This document shows positions 33,177-40,322 of a DNA stretch of 64,000 bases, in pieces. Under the pieces are notes generated by a model. It ran no database searches. It had not been told where the DNA came from and saw only the letters and a list, made by a program, of their open reading frames with translations. Numbering within the stretch: the first letter of the stretch is position 1; every line of letters starts with the position of its first letter. The position numbers and the translations under genes were made by a program. The DNA comes from Senegalimassilia faecalis (GTDB lineage: Bacteria > Actinomycetota > Coriobacteriia > Coriobacteriales > Eggerthellaceae), in NCBI RefSeq assembly GCF_004135645.1, contig NZ_SDPW01000001.1, forward strand, positions 2,542,001-2,606,000, given 5' to 3'.

Positions 33177-33620
33177 TCAAAAGGGAATGTCTTCGTCATA
33201 CACATCGGGATAGGCTGCGGGCTGCGGGGTGGCCTGGTATTGCGGCTGCGGCGCTGCCGCCTGGTAGCCTTGCTGCTGTTGGCGTTGCGCTGTCATCGTC
33301 ACCACGTTATCGACGATCACTTCAAGCTGGCGGCGGCGGTGGCCGTCCTTTTCCCACACGCTCTGGTGCAGGTGCCCGATGATTGCCAGACGTGCGCCCT
33401 TTTGCAGCATGCCGTTTCCGTACATCGCTTCGCCGCGCTTGCCGTACATGATGCAGTCAACCCAACTCGTCACGTCCTTATAACTTCCGTCGGACTGCTT
33501 GCGGCTCTTGCTCACCGCAAGCGAAAAGCTGGTGATAGCAAGCCCGCTGTTGGTGTATCGCACCTCGGCATCTTGCCCAAGGTTTCCGCTCAGCGTCACG
33601 CTGTTAAGGCTATCGCTCAT
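33177..33620 (-). CDS. ssb: single-stranded DNA-binding protein
   Basis: A 147-residue OB-fold protein (about residues 1-105: LNSVTLSGNLGQDAEVRYTNSGLAITSFSLAVSKSRK, KDVTSWVDCIMYGKRGEAM, KGARLAIIGHLHQ). A Gln/Pro/Ala-rich linker follows, then the acidic C-terminal tip DEDIPF that recruits partner proteins. It serves phage replication. The stop-start spacing to the upstream membrane gene is an 11-bp overlap. Confidence 0.95.
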   Translation of the reverse strand: MSDSLNSVTLSGNLGQDAEVRYTNSGLAITSFSLAVSKSRKQSDGSYKDVTSWVDCIMYGKRGEAMYGNGMLQKGARLAIIGHLHQSVWEKDGHRRRQLEVIVDNVVTMTAQRQQQQGYQAAAPQPQYQATPQPAAYPDVYDEDIPF

Positions 33621-33852
33621 AGCTACCTCCCGTAACGATTGCCAGCGCGAGCAGCGCCAGGATTGCCAGTGCCGTTGCCACGCACGGGAAGACCCAAGAG
33701 AACCAGCCGCCCGTGAAAAGGTTGATGAACAGCTCGGTAAGGCAGAACATCAGAAAGAAGAAAGCAACGGTAGCGATTACCGCAACAGCCGTTAGCAGTG
33801 CGGCGGCAAGCCTTGCCTTTCGTACTGCCTTTTCAAGATCACTACGCTTCAT
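33610..33852 (-). CDS. two-helix membrane protein, phage hypothetical
   Basis: An 80-residue protein with helices at about residues 17-46 and 52-76 and a basic N-terminus (MKRSDLEKAVRKARLAAALL). GGAGG stands six bases before ATG 33852, inside the end of the mIHF-like gene. No family function known. Confidence 0.7.
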   Translation of the reverse strand: MKRSDLEKAVRKARLAAALLTAVAVIATVAFFFLMFCLTELFINLFTGGWFSWVFPCVATALAILALLALAIVTGGSYER

Positions 33853-34168
33853 TGCTACCTCCAAGAGCTTTAAGCAGCTCGTTTCTCTGTCGTTTGCTCA
33901 ATCCTCGGATTCGGCGGCTCTGTGCGATTCGAAGCCGCTTCATAAGCTTCTGCGCTCGCGACAGGGCATAGCCCGGAAGCGACCTCATGAGCGATTCGAC
34001 GGGCATTCGCAGAATTGCTTCGTTGCCATCATCGGCAAGCCTGAAAACGTCATCGACGCTCATTTCACCGCTCGAAAGCTTCGTTTTAACCTCTGCACGC
34101 TCACGGCGTGCCTTCAATGCTTTATCGAGGTTTTGGCGGCGCTCTTCTTCGGTCAAAATAGGCACCAT
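33842..34168 (-). CDS. phage-encoded integration host factor, actinobacterial mIHF family
   Basis: A 108-residue protein. The helical charged start (RRQNLDKALKARRERAEVKTKLSSGEMSVDDVFRLADDG) and the S13-like helix-two-turn-helix segment LPGYALSRAQKLMKRLRIAQSRRIRGLSKRQRNELLKALG match mIHF, the essential actinobacterial DNA-binding factor found by its need in L5 integrase recombination. AGGAGG lies upstream. A phage copy next to a tyrosine integrase gene suggests it helps build the integration or excision complex, or reshapes host DNA. Confidence 0.82.
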   Translation of the reverse strand: MVPILTEEERRQNLDKALKARRERAEVKTKLSSGEMSVDDVFRLADDGNEAILRMPVESLMRSLPGYALSRAQKLMKRLRIAQSRRIRGLSKRQRNELLKALGGSNEA

Positions 34169-34296
34169 TTCTATAACCTCCTGATTCTTACTTTAGATAC
34201 GGCGGTTTGATTTCCTGAAACCGTCGGTTTCTTGGCTTGACCTCGCGTTATCGCCTTGCTTTGCGAATCTGCGAAATCAAGCCGTTTACACTCCGT

Positions 34297-35490
34297 TTAC
34301 ACACCTGATTTCAGGCTTTCGGCGAATTCCTCAAAGGCTTTGGCCGCTGCCGCATCGCGTCCAGGCATCAGGTGCGCGTATAGCCTTAACGTGGTCGCTT
34401 CGTTGGCGTGCCCAAGCCTTGCGGCAAGCGTCTTGAGGTCAACGCCGTTGGCCAGGCACCATGTCGCGTGCGTATGCCGCAGCGAATGGAACGTGCAGGC
34501 TTTAGGCAATCCGCAGCGGTCGCGCGTGCGGCTGAAAGCCTTAGATACCGTCGTAGGCCGCATGAAAGAGCCATCGACGCTCACCAGTGCCGAATCGGGC
34601 GTGAAAGCGTCTGAAAAGCCGTCCTGCTGCTCCATGAAGCTGTAAACGCGGCTCCACTCGCTGTCGGTCAGCGATACTTGGCGCGGCTTCTTGCTCTTGG
34701 TCGTATTCGAGCGAATAACTCCGCCGCCGGGCGGCTCAAGCGCAGTTCCGCAAACGAGCACGTAGCCCTGCGCCTTGTGCAAGTCCCTGCGTCGCACCGC
34801 GCACACCTCGCCGACGCGCATACCCGTATGGAGGGCGAACCAAGCGGCGAACGAGTAAGCGGCATCGCGCATGGTCTGCTTGCTGCGCTTCGTCGGGTAA
34901 AGGCGATTGCTTACTGCTGCATCGAGCGTTTGGAAATCCCACTCGTCGATTACTACCGCTTCGTGCCTTTGCTCGTCGGGCTTCGCGACCATCAGCATTG
35001 GGTTTGCGTCGCAAATGCCGATGCGAACCCAATAGCTGAAAGCTCCTTGCAAAAAGTGATGGACGCTAACCACCGTGTTTTGCGATAGCCCTTGCCCTCC
35101 AAGCTCCTTCGGCACCATCAAGCGCCGCTCGAAGCTGTTCAGTTCGTAGGCCGTCAAATCGCGTGCAACCTTGCCTTTGAGGTATCGGCCAACATATGAC
35201 CGCGTGAACAAAGTCCACCGCTTCACCGTGTTCACGGCTGCGCCCTTGGCTTGTCGGTCTGCAATGTACTCGCGCAAAAGGTCTGCTATAAGAGTGCTCT
35301 TGATCTGCCCGTCAAACGTGAGCTGCGAAGCCCACGCATCGGCCAGCGCTTGCGCTTCCTCGCGCGTTACGGCATCGGGAAAGCTGCGGCGCGGCCTTAT
35401 CTGCTTGCCCTCAGGTGTGCGTCCTAGATACGGCTGGGCAAACCAAACGCCCTTGCCGTCCTGCTTGACCTCAACGCCCATGGTGATCAT
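34297..35490 (-). CDS. tyrosine-family phage integrase
   Basis: About 397 residues. The N-terminal part has an arm-type DNA-binding region (VEVKQDGKGVWFAQPYLGRTPEGKQIRPRRSF), followed by the SAM-like core-binding domain (about residues 60-160) and the catalytic domain. Catalytic residues are visible in HTGMRVGEVCAVRR (Arg), the Lys region, HSLRHTHATW (His-x-x-Arg) and LGHANEATTLRLYAHL (His and nucleophile Tyr). It lies in the middle of the early leftward operon, not next to an att site, which is unusual. The likely start is ATG 35490 or 35481. It overlaps the upstream 76-residue gene. Confidence 0.9.
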   Translation of the reverse strand: MITMGVEVKQDGKGVWFAQPYLGRTPEGKQIRPRRSFPDAVTREEAQALADAWASQLTFDGQIKSTLIADLLREYIADRQAKGAAVNTVKRWTLFTRSYVGRYLKGKVARDLTAYELNSFERRLMVPKELGGQGLSQNTVVSVHHFLQGAFSYWVRIGICDANPMLMVAKPDEQRHEAVVIDEWDFQTLDAAVSNRLYPTKRSKQTMRDAAYSFAAWFALHTGMRVGEVCAVRRRDLHKAQGYVLVCGTALEPPGGGVIRSNTTKSKKPRQVSLTDSEWSRVYSFMEQQDGFSDAFTPDSALVSVDGSFMRPTTVSKAFSRTRDRCGLPKACTFHSLRHTHATWCLANGVDLKTLAARLGHANEATTLRLYAHLMPGRDAAAAKAFEEFAESLKSGV

Positions 35491-35701
35491 GGCGCCGCTG
35501 CGATTTCGCGACCTGCTCGCAAATGATTCCCGAAATCTGCGATAGCTCTTTGAGGCATGAACGAAAAACAGAGCTCTCAATGTTACTAACTAGCGGTTTT
35601 TCGTTAACGTCGATGAACGCATGAACATGAGCAGATCCGTTGGCGTTGTCAAACGAAAATTCTTCGCCGCATCCGTCGTAGTAGGCGAAAACCTTAATCA
35701 T
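35471..35701 (-). CDS. small phage protein (76 aa), hypothetical
   Basis: MIKVFAYYDGCGEEFSFDNANGSAHVHAFIDVNEKPLVSNIESSVFRSCLKELSQISGIICEQVAKSQ: an alpha-beta protein without known domain. Its ATGA-type start overlaps the membrane protein stop and its end overlaps the integrase start, so the three are co-translated. Confidence 0.7.
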   Translation of the reverse strand: MIKVFAYYDGCGEEFSFDNANGSAHVHAFIDVNEKPLVSNIESSVFRSCLKELSQISGIICEQVAKSQRRHDHHGR

Positions 35702-35942
35702 CGCCCTGCTCCTTTTCAGCCGCCTTCTTGGCCTTGCGCATGTTGAACTTCGCCGCGCAGATGAACCAGATGCACACGGCCAGCAGGCAGCAGAAGAAGG
35801 TAAGGAAGCCGAAACCAGCGCCGAAAATGAACCCAACGGCGATACTGGCAACAAGCATGGCGAACGGGATGATTGCCAGCACACACCCAATCAGCGTCAT
35901 GGACGCGACTTCGAAATCTTCCTTGGTCTTAAGCTCTTTCAT
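35694..35942 (-). CDS. small phage membrane protein (82 aa)
   Basis: MKELKTKEDFEVASMTLIGCVLAIIPFAML... has two hydrophobic helices (about residues 14-39 and 42-64) and a charged C-terminus (RKAKKAAEKEQGDD). The start at 35942 overlaps the end of the 67-residue gene and carries TGGAGGTACG upstream. No family recognised. Possibly a superinfection or lysis-modulating protein, unproven. Confidence 0.7.
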   Translation of the reverse strand: MKELKTKEDFEVASMTLIGCVLAIIPFAMLVASIAVGFIFGAGFGFLTFFCCLLAVCIWFICAAKFNMRKAKKAAEKEQGDD

Positions 35943-36132
35943 TTCGTACCTCCAAATTACGGTTGATGACCTGGATTGCATCGCTTACGCAGTCGAACCA
36001 GCAAACCAAATCGTCGTAGCTGACTTTCGAGCTTTCGCGGTCGTACCGCTCGCACGTGGTGATGCGATTGCTTATGTCTTGAGACAACGCGCAAAGGTTG
36101 TCCAAGACCTTTCGGTCGTGTCTAGTCGTCAT
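35929..36132 (-). CDS. small phage protein (67 aa), hypothetical
   Basis: MTTRHDRKVLDNLCALSQDISNRITTCERYDRESSKVSYDDLVCWFDCVSDAIQVINRNLEV: helical and mixed charge, no known domain. It overlaps both neighbours within the early operon. Confidence 0.65.
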   Translation of the reverse strand: MTTRHDRKVLDNLCALSQDISNRITTCERYDRESSKVSYDDLVCWFDCVSDAIQVINRNLEVRNERA

Positions 36133-36412
36133 CGTCGGTCACCCACTCTTCGTAGTGGTTCTCGCGCATGAACTCGTCGAAATCAGCTTCAAGGCTCTCG
36201 CTTTCGCAGCCTTGCCACCCCCAGAACTCGCTTATGTACGGCTGGCAATCGCGGCATGAATAGCGCTTCCAAAACTCGCCCATCCAAAAGCCGCTTTCCT
36301 TGATGATGTGCGGCGTGCCTTTTGGAATCGTCTTGCCGCAATACGCGCACACGTGCGGCCTGCGCGTTTTTTTAACGCCTATCGGCGCGTTGTAAAAGCT
36401 GCTCCCGCTCAT
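36122..36412 (-). CDS. phage zinc-finger protein (96 aa)
   Basis: A 96-residue protein with RRPHVCAYCGKTIPKGTPHI and RYSCRDCQPYISEFWGW, giving two CxxC pairs that should bind one zinc. An acidic C-terminus follows. This resembles small phage HNH-like or recombination-associated zinc proteins, but no active site is visible. It overlaps the DUF3310 gene by four bases. Confidence 0.75.
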   Translation of the reverse strand: MSGSSFYNAPIGVKKTRRPHVCAYCGKTIPKGTPHIIKESGFWMGEFWKRYSCRDCQPYISEFWGWQGCESESLEADFDEFMRENHYEEWVTDDDD

Positions 36413-36789
36413 GACCGATCACATCCCAAAGCGTCAAGCATGTTGCCGATGCACTCGCGAGCCTTCTGCAAGTCCTCAACGCCGTTCTTCTCTTTCCAAC
36501 GCCAGAGGTACTTGAACGCGCATCCTTGCATGTATGCCGTGTAGGCATCTGTGCCAAGCATGGATTCCATGGCCGTTTTGCACTCGATTCCCGTGTAGCC
36601 CGCGTAATGCGATGGCTTGGTCACGGGGTCGCAGCCGCGATGGTTAATCGTTGAGCCGTTGATGTCGCATGACGTAAGCTCTGAAACGTCGAAGTTGTCA
36701 AGCTCGCCGTTCTTGTTTGCTTCAGCAACGGCCTTCTCGAAGTTCTCAGGGTCGGTCAGATCGCCAACGCGTTTGACGTATGAAGTCAT
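36409..36789 (-). CDS. DUF3310-family phage protein
   Basis: A 126-residue protein. The C-terminal half has the DUF3310 pattern, DPVTKPSHYAGYTGIECKTAM then AYMQGCAFKYLWRWKEKNGVEDLQKAREC. DUF3310 proteins are common in phages, sometimes labelled nucleotide kinase-like, with no proven role. The N-terminal half is less conserved. Confidence 0.85.
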   Translation of the reverse strand: MTSYVKRVGDLTDPENFEKAVAEANKNGELDNFDVSELTSCDINGSTINHRGCDPVTKPSHYAGYTGIECKTAMESMLGTDAYTAYMQGCAFKYLWRWKEKNGVEDLQKARECIGNMLDALGCDRS

Positions 36790-36968
36790 TCCTTGCCATC
36801 CCTTCTGTTCAAGTTCTTAATCGCTTCTGCTTTCGTCTTTCCGATTTCGCCCTGTGCATCGCAGGCTTTACATGCGCAAATCCATCCAAAACCAGATTCG
36901 AAGTGATAGGTGCTTCCGCTGTACGCCCATGCTTTGCCACCGCAAAATGGGCAAGGCTTGATCTTCAT
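36786..36968 (-). CDS. Lar-like zinc ribbon, possible restriction alleviation protein
   Basis: A 60-residue protein, MKIKPCPFCGGKAWAY ... GWICACKACDAQGEIGKTKAEAIKNLNRRDGKE. The CPFCGG and CKACDA pairs and the A-x-x-x-WN-like ending match the Lar family. E. coli Rac Lar modulates type I restriction; this lysogen's host encodes a type I system at 59.3 kb, so the link is plausible but inferred. It overlaps the P-loop gene by four bases. Confidence 0.8.
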   Translation of the reverse strand: MKIKPCPFCGGKAWAYSGSTYHFESGFGWICACKACDAQGEIGKTKAEAIKNLNRRDGKE

Positions 36969-37501
36969 TGCTTGCGCTCCTTCCTTGCCTGCCACCACAT
37001 GCGCAGCAACTCAAACAACGGTGGTATTTCACTTTCTGAAAATCGAAAATCTGCCGCATATGTCGGAATGGATACGACAAGCGGGCGCAGGTTCGCTTTC
37101 TGGAAAAACATTTGGAGTTCATCAACGAGTACCGGCATGCCTTTTTCGTAATGCGATGCATAAGAGCGCTCAAACGAAGATCCGTTTAAGCACAAGGGCT
37201 TAGGCATGTCATACCCATTGCGCTTTGCTTGGTGGTAGATATGAGAAGCGATTCCAAAATTGCAAGTAACAATCGGAATTCCCGTTGCTGCCGAAATCTC
37301 GATAAGCCTAGTTGTCTTTCCGGTCTGCCTATCTCCCACGATGCAGACAACAGCATCTTCATTCTTTGGTTCGTCATTCTTCGTCCCCCTGCACTTCCAG
37401 CAGGCATCGCGACTGGCAATGAACCAATCAGTCGGTCGCTCTTCGCCGCAGCAAGGGCAACGGCGTTTGCGAACCTTGTTGGCATAACTTGAGTAAGGCA
37501 T
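36965..37501 (-). CDS. phage P-loop ATPase with N-terminal zinc ribbon
   Basis: About 178 residues. Residues 10-40 have RCPCCGEERPTDWFIASRDACWKCRG, two CxxC pairs. A P-loop follows at about residues 56-64 (GDRQTGKTT), with PVLVDELQMFF later as a Walker B candidate. It may be a small DNA-dependent ATPase of replication or a terminase-related switch. No family could be named. ATG 37501 is favoured over GTG 37510. Confidence 0.75.
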   Translation of the reverse strand: MPYSSYANKVRKRRCPCCGEERPTDWFIASRDACWKCRGTKNDEPKNEDAVVCIVGDRQTGKTTRLIEISAATGIPIVTCNFGIASHIYHQAKRNGYDMPKPLCLNGSSFERSYASHYEKGMPVLVDELQMFFQKANLRPLVVSIPTYAADFRFSESEIPPLFELLRMWWQARKERKQ

Positions 37502-37631
37502 GTTTTCCACCGCCTAATGTTGAAAACTTGTTAGTAACTTAGCCCATTGTTGAAAACGTGTTGAAAACCAGTTGAAAACTGCTTTTGAAACATCGAAAAC
37601 GAGCTTTGGAATCGCGCGAAAACTTGTGCGC

Positions 37632-37817
37632 TCAGAAAGAAGAACCAAGAAAGATAACCTTGCTTGTGGCTAAACCTAACAAGCACGTTGCGGGTTTTGG
37701 GTTTGGGTTGGGCTTGAGACCCAACCCAAAACCCGCTTCTGTATTGTTATGTATTGTATTGTTAGGCTTTTGCCAGTCTAAAACCGTCGGTTTTGCGTTG
37801 GTTTCTCCCTCGGTCAT
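37632..37817 (-). CDS. hypothetical phage protein (61 aa) after the replisome organiser
   Basis: MTEGETNAKPTVLDWQKPNNTIHNNTEAGFGLGLKPNPNPKP...: low-complexity, Asn/Pro/Lys-rich. It starts behind AGAGGTG at good spacing, 23 bases after the DUF4373 gene ends. Replisome organisers often end in such Pro/Asn-rich sequence, so it may be a detached or frameshifted tail of the upstream gene. Confidence 0.5.
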   Translation of the reverse strand: MTEGETNAKPTVLDWQKPNNTIHNNTEAGFGLGLKPNPNPKPATCLLGLATSKVIFLGSSF

Positions 37818-37839
37818 CGTGAAAACACCTCTTGACCTG

Positions 37840-38295
37840 CTACTTTGGCGGTTCGGCCTTGTTCTTGCGCGGCCTGCCGCCTTTGGCTCCATTCGCGCGT
37901 TGCGAGCCGAAATAAAGGGCGTTTCGCTGCATCCTCTCGCTCTCGATGCGGCCTTTTCCGTCGCGAACAAGCAAGCCGACCTCAAGCAGGCAGTCGATGA
38001 AATCGCGCGTCTGGTTGATGCTCAACGTCTCGTCGAAAGCGCCGCTTGAACGCAATCCGATTTGCGTTGCCAGAATCAGCCAATCTTCATCAGTCTCAAC
38101 GGGCAAGGCATGGTGCTTAGTTCGTGCCAGAAGCTCGCAGAGCCGCCAATAGGTGCCGTAGGCAGCGTTGCCATGGCGCATGATAAGACGCTGGCACTTG
38201 ATGTCGAGCGAAGCGTTAGCGTCGTGCTGGAACCAGGCCATAGGGTCTTGTGCTCGGTCGTGGACGTCCTTAGCAATCATCGTCATCGTCTTCAC
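37840..38295 (-). CDS. phage replisome organiser-like protein (DUF4373, Lin1244/Lin1753 type)
   Basis: A 151-residue protein. AQDPMAWFQHDANASLDIKCQRLIMRHGNAAYGTYWRLCELLARTKHHALP is the DUF4373 winged-helix start used by many Gram-positive phages to organise origin opening. The C-terminus is basic (GSQRANGAKGGRPRKNKAEPPK). It is likely the origin-binding initiation protein. The start overlaps the end of the 81-residue gene. Confidence 0.85.
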   Translation of the reverse strand: MKTMTMIAKDVHDRAQDPMAWFQHDANASLDIKCQRLIMRHGNAAYGTYWRLCELLARTKHHALPVETDEDWLILATQIGLRSSGAFDETLSINQTRDFIDCLLEVGLLVRDGKGRIESERMQRNALYFGSQRANGAKGGRPRKNKAEPPK

Positions 38296-38515
38296 CTCCC
38301 ATCGTTAATCCGTCGCTCGTCCCTTGCTGATGCCAGCCGTCCCACAGACACCGCCCAACGTCGCGGCAGTTTGTCCAGATGATCGTTCCGCGAAAGCCGC
38401 ACTTGCTCTTGAGCTTTTGGCCGCATTCAAGCAAATACCGCTCAAACGGGCATTCGCCAGGTGTTGGCATCGGCGGTTCATCGAACAGGTCAAGTGTTAG
38501 TTGATCACTCCGCAT
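38270..38515 (-). CDS. hypothetical phage protein (81 aa)
   Basis: MRSDQLTLDLFDEPPMPTPGECPFERYLLECGQKLKSKCGFRGTIIWTNCRDVGRCLWDGWHQQ...: cysteine-containing with a strongly acidic tail. The beginning LTLDLFDEP is like a beta-clamp-binding or sliding-clamp motif (QLTLDLF), which would fit a replication accessory. No family known. Confidence 0.65.
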   Translation of the reverse strand: MRSDQLTLDLFDEPPMPTPGECPFERYLLECGQKLKSKCGFRGTIIWTNCRDVGRCLWDGWHQQGTSDGLTMGGEDDDDDC

Positions 38516-38774
38516 GCTTAGTGGCGATGTACGACTTGCAGGCCGCTTCGATGGTCTTGGTCACGAACTCTTGAGGTGTCACGCCGTCAAGCTCGCTGGA
38601 CTGCATCATCTGTTGGATGCCAAGCAACGCCGCGCAGATGAAGACAAGCGACATATCACCGTCGAACTGATGCGTGCTGCCGGTCTTGGTATCGAGGACA
38701 CCAACGCTCACTTTGGACTGGGCGATGAAATCGACGGTTTCGTCAATGAATGTGATCGTTTCTTTACGCTTCAT
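38505..38774 (-). CDS. hypothetical phage protein (89 aa)
   Basis: MKRKETITFIDETVDFIAQSKVSVGVLDTKTGSTHQFDGDMSLVFICAALLGIQQMM...: an alpha-beta protein without known domain, in the early operon, overlapping both neighbours. Confidence 0.65.
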   Translation of the reverse strand: MKRKETITFIDETVDFIAQSKVSVGVLDTKTGSTHQFDGDMSLVFICAALLGIQQMMQSSELDGVTPQEFVTKTIEAACKSYIATKHAE

Positions 38775-39165
38775 GGTTGTTCTCCTTGTCGTAGATGGAT
38801 TTACGAAGTTCGATGTTCAAATCCGGATGCTTCTCAAGCAGCCAACGGCTGAGCAGCGGCGTATCCGTGTTGTTGATGGCGTAGACGTGCTCAAGCCCGT
38901 TTCCGTCGTGGAACGGCACGCCCACAAGCTCGCACGTGCCTTCGTAACGCTGCTTCTCGATTAGGTATTTGGTGCTGACGCGCAAGCCGCGCTGGTTGAT
39001 AGCGAGCGCCGTTAGCTCGATTTGCCGCAACGCCTGCGGATTGAGCCTGCACCACGTTTCGAAAAGCTCTTGCCGGTCTTTGAGCTTGAGCGGCACCGGA
39101 TACACGGCCATTCGCTCTTGATGCATGACCGATTCGAGCGGCTGCGTGTAATCGTCAACGTCCAT
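38764..39165 (-). CDS. hypothetical phage protein (133 aa)
   Basis: MDVDDYTQPLESVMHQERMAVYPVPLKLKDRQELFETWCRLNPQALRQIELTALAINQRGLRVSTKYLIEKQRYEG...: the middle (LNPQALRQIELTALAINQRGLRVSTKYLIEK) may be a helix-turn-helix. Possible early regulator, not assigned. Overlaps both neighbours. Confidence 0.65.
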   Translation of the reverse strand: MDVDDYTQPLESVMHQERMAVYPVPLKLKDRQELFETWCRLNPQALRQIELTALAINQRGLRVSTKYLIEKQRYEGTCELVGVPFHDGNGLEHVYAINNTDTPLLSRWLLEKHPDLNIELRKSIYDKENNHEA

Positions 39166-39361
39166 GGCGTTTCCTCGCTTCCCGGCTCATGAAGCGCCTG
39201 AAAGCCGCTTCCGCGACTCCTCGCGGTGCCGACGCAGGAACGGGCAAGGTATGGCGCGTGCGCACGTCTCCCGCGCCGCTAGCGCCCGTGCGGCGGGCTT
39301 GCTCGATGACCACGCAGGCAACCCAGAAGCCGTTAGCGTCGCGGTCGAGATAGCCCCTCAT
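39155..39361 (-). CDS. hypothetical phage protein (68 aa)
   Basis: MRGYLDRDANGFWVACVVIEQARRTGASGAGDVRTRHTLPVPASAPRGVAEAAFRRFMSREARKRHGR. Start ATG 39361 overlaps the TGA of the membrane gene (ATGA), so it is translationally coupled. The beta-hairpin start and basic helical end could bind nucleic acid. Confidence 0.65.
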   Translation of the reverse strand: MRGYLDRDANGFWVACVVIEQARRTGASGAGDVRTRHTLPVPASAPRGVAEAAFRRFMSREARKRHGR

Positions 39362-39756
39362 TTGCACACCTGGCTAACGAGAAGCCACAAAACTCCGATG
39401 AACATCGGGAAAGCAACCCACCCGCAGTTGAGCAGGTCGAACAGCCAGAACATGAACGCGCAGGCGGCCATGGGAAGAACGCCGGACATCATCAGACCAA
39501 AACCGATGTAGCAAACCCACTTGAAAACCGCTGGTTTTCCTGCTAAAAAGTCATCGTCATTACCGTAGGAAGTTTTGACATAGCCCGTGCCTGGTTGCCG
39601 CCAGGTGCGGGCGCTTTCAGTTCTCCGGCTTGCACCATGGATTCGATGTGCTGGTAAAACCTGCGTTGCGTAGCGCTCAGCTTGCAACGGTTTCGCGTAA
39701 TCGAAACCACGATACAAACCGTTGGTTTGTTCATGGGTTTCATACGGTTCATACAT
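39358..39756 (-). CDS. phage membrane protein (132 aa)
   Basis: The C-terminal half has two hydrophobic helices (about residues 78-104 and 112-130). The N-terminal half is polar. ATG 39756 has AAGGAGGGGG at good spacing. A second frame starting four bases later (to 39543) shares this site and cannot be excluded as the real product of the first half. Confidence 0.6.
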   Translation of the reverse strand: MYEPYETHEQTNGLYRGFDYAKPLQAERYATQVLPAHRIHGASRRTESARTWRQPGTGYVKTSYGNDDDFLAGKPAVFKWVCYIGFGLMMSGVLPMAACAFMFWLFDLLNCGWVAFPMFIGVLWLLVSQVCK

Positions 39757-39774
39757 TTGAAACCCCCTCCTTTC

Positions 39775-39864
39775 TTACTTGTTCATCCAGATTCCAAAGG
39801 CAACAGCACTGGCAATGAATGTCCAGATGCCAGCAATGGACATAAGCGTGTCAAGCGTTTCCAT
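39775..39864 (-). CDS. 29-residue membrane peptide coupled to the Cro-like gene
   Basis: METLDTLMSIAGIWTFIASAVAFGIWMNK: one clear transmembrane helix. Its ATG overlaps the TAA of the upstream helix-turn-helix gene (TAATG), so it is co-translated with the first gene of the lytic operon. Likely a tiny phage membrane effector; no family recognised. Confidence 0.6.
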   Translation of the reverse strand: METLDTLMSIAGIWTFIASAVAFGIWMNK

Positions 39865-40088
39865 TAAGCAACCTCTTCCCATCCCATCAGCTCGTTAGGG
39901 CTGATGTGCGCCACTCGACAGATAGACATGATCTTGTCGGCACCGGGGATATAACCCTCGCCGCTCTCGTACTTCACGACGGCATCTTTTGAGATACCGG
40001 CGCGGCGTGCGAACTCGTCTTGCGTGATGTCGAGCTTTGCGCGGGCGGCTCGAAGATTGGCCGCAAACGTTTCCTTATCGAAGTTCAT
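39864..40088 (-). CDS. Cro-like XRE-family regulator
   Basis: A 74-residue helix-turn-helix protein: FAANLRAARAKLDITQDEFARRAGISKDAVVKYESGEGYIPGADKIMSI. ATG 40088 is chosen because AGGAGGTG ends six bases before it; the in-frame GTG at 40097 is part of that site. It is first in the leftward early operon and divergent from a second XRE gene, the layout of a Cro/CI switch. Confidence 0.85.
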   Translation of the reverse strand: MNFDKETFAANLRAARAKLDITQDEFARRAGISKDAVVKYESGEGYIPGADKIMSICRVAHISPNELMGWEEVA

Positions 40089-40150
40089 ACGTTTCACCTC
40101 CTCTCATTGAGCAGTGTTCGTTCTCCTTGCTTGTCAAGGAGAACGCCCGT

Positions 40151-40178
40151 ATATTTCACGGGTTTACACGTGAAATAT
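40151..40178. promoter_or_regulatory. operator-like dyad in the lysogeny switch
   Basis: ATATTTCACG and its exact complement CGTGAAATAT flank GGTTTACA. It lies between the leftward promoter and the Cro-like gene, where a repressor would block lytic transcription. Confidence 0.65.
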
Positions 40179-40186
40179 TAGCTAGC

Positions 40187-40203
40187 TGCTAATCTGCTTA
40201 GCA
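40187..40203. promoter_or_regulatory. second operator-like dyad in the switch
   Basis: TGCTAA, TCTGC, TTAGCA: a perfect six-base dyad just downstream of the leftward -10 element, close to the predicted transcript start. Confidence 0.5.
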
Positions 40204-40214
40204 ACTGGTTCCGT

Positions 40215-40243
40215 AGAATAGACAAGCAAAATAGCTTTGTCAA
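40215..40243 (-). promoter_or_regulatory. leftward early (lytic) promoter
   Basis: On the minus strand: TTGACA (40238-40243) and TATTCT (40215-40220), 17-base spacer. It should start a transcript near 40208 that runs through the Cro-like gene and early operon. Confidence 0.75.
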
Positions 40244-40262
40244 GCGGAAATAAATAATTTCG

Positions 40263-40291
40263 TTGTGTATTGGCTATTTTCGTTGTACTAT
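40263..40291 (+). promoter_or_regulatory. rightward promoter for repressor and serine recombinase
   Basis: TTGTGT (40263-40268) and TACTAT (40286-40291) with a 17-base spacer. Two TTTCGTTGT repeats (about 40258-40266 and 40278-40286) and a TACGAAAT inverted copy just after are candidate binding sites. The first gene starts at GTG 40323 behind AAGGAG. Confidence 0.65.
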
Positions 40292-40322
40292 GCACCTACG
40301 AAATTAGAGAAGGAGACTAGCA

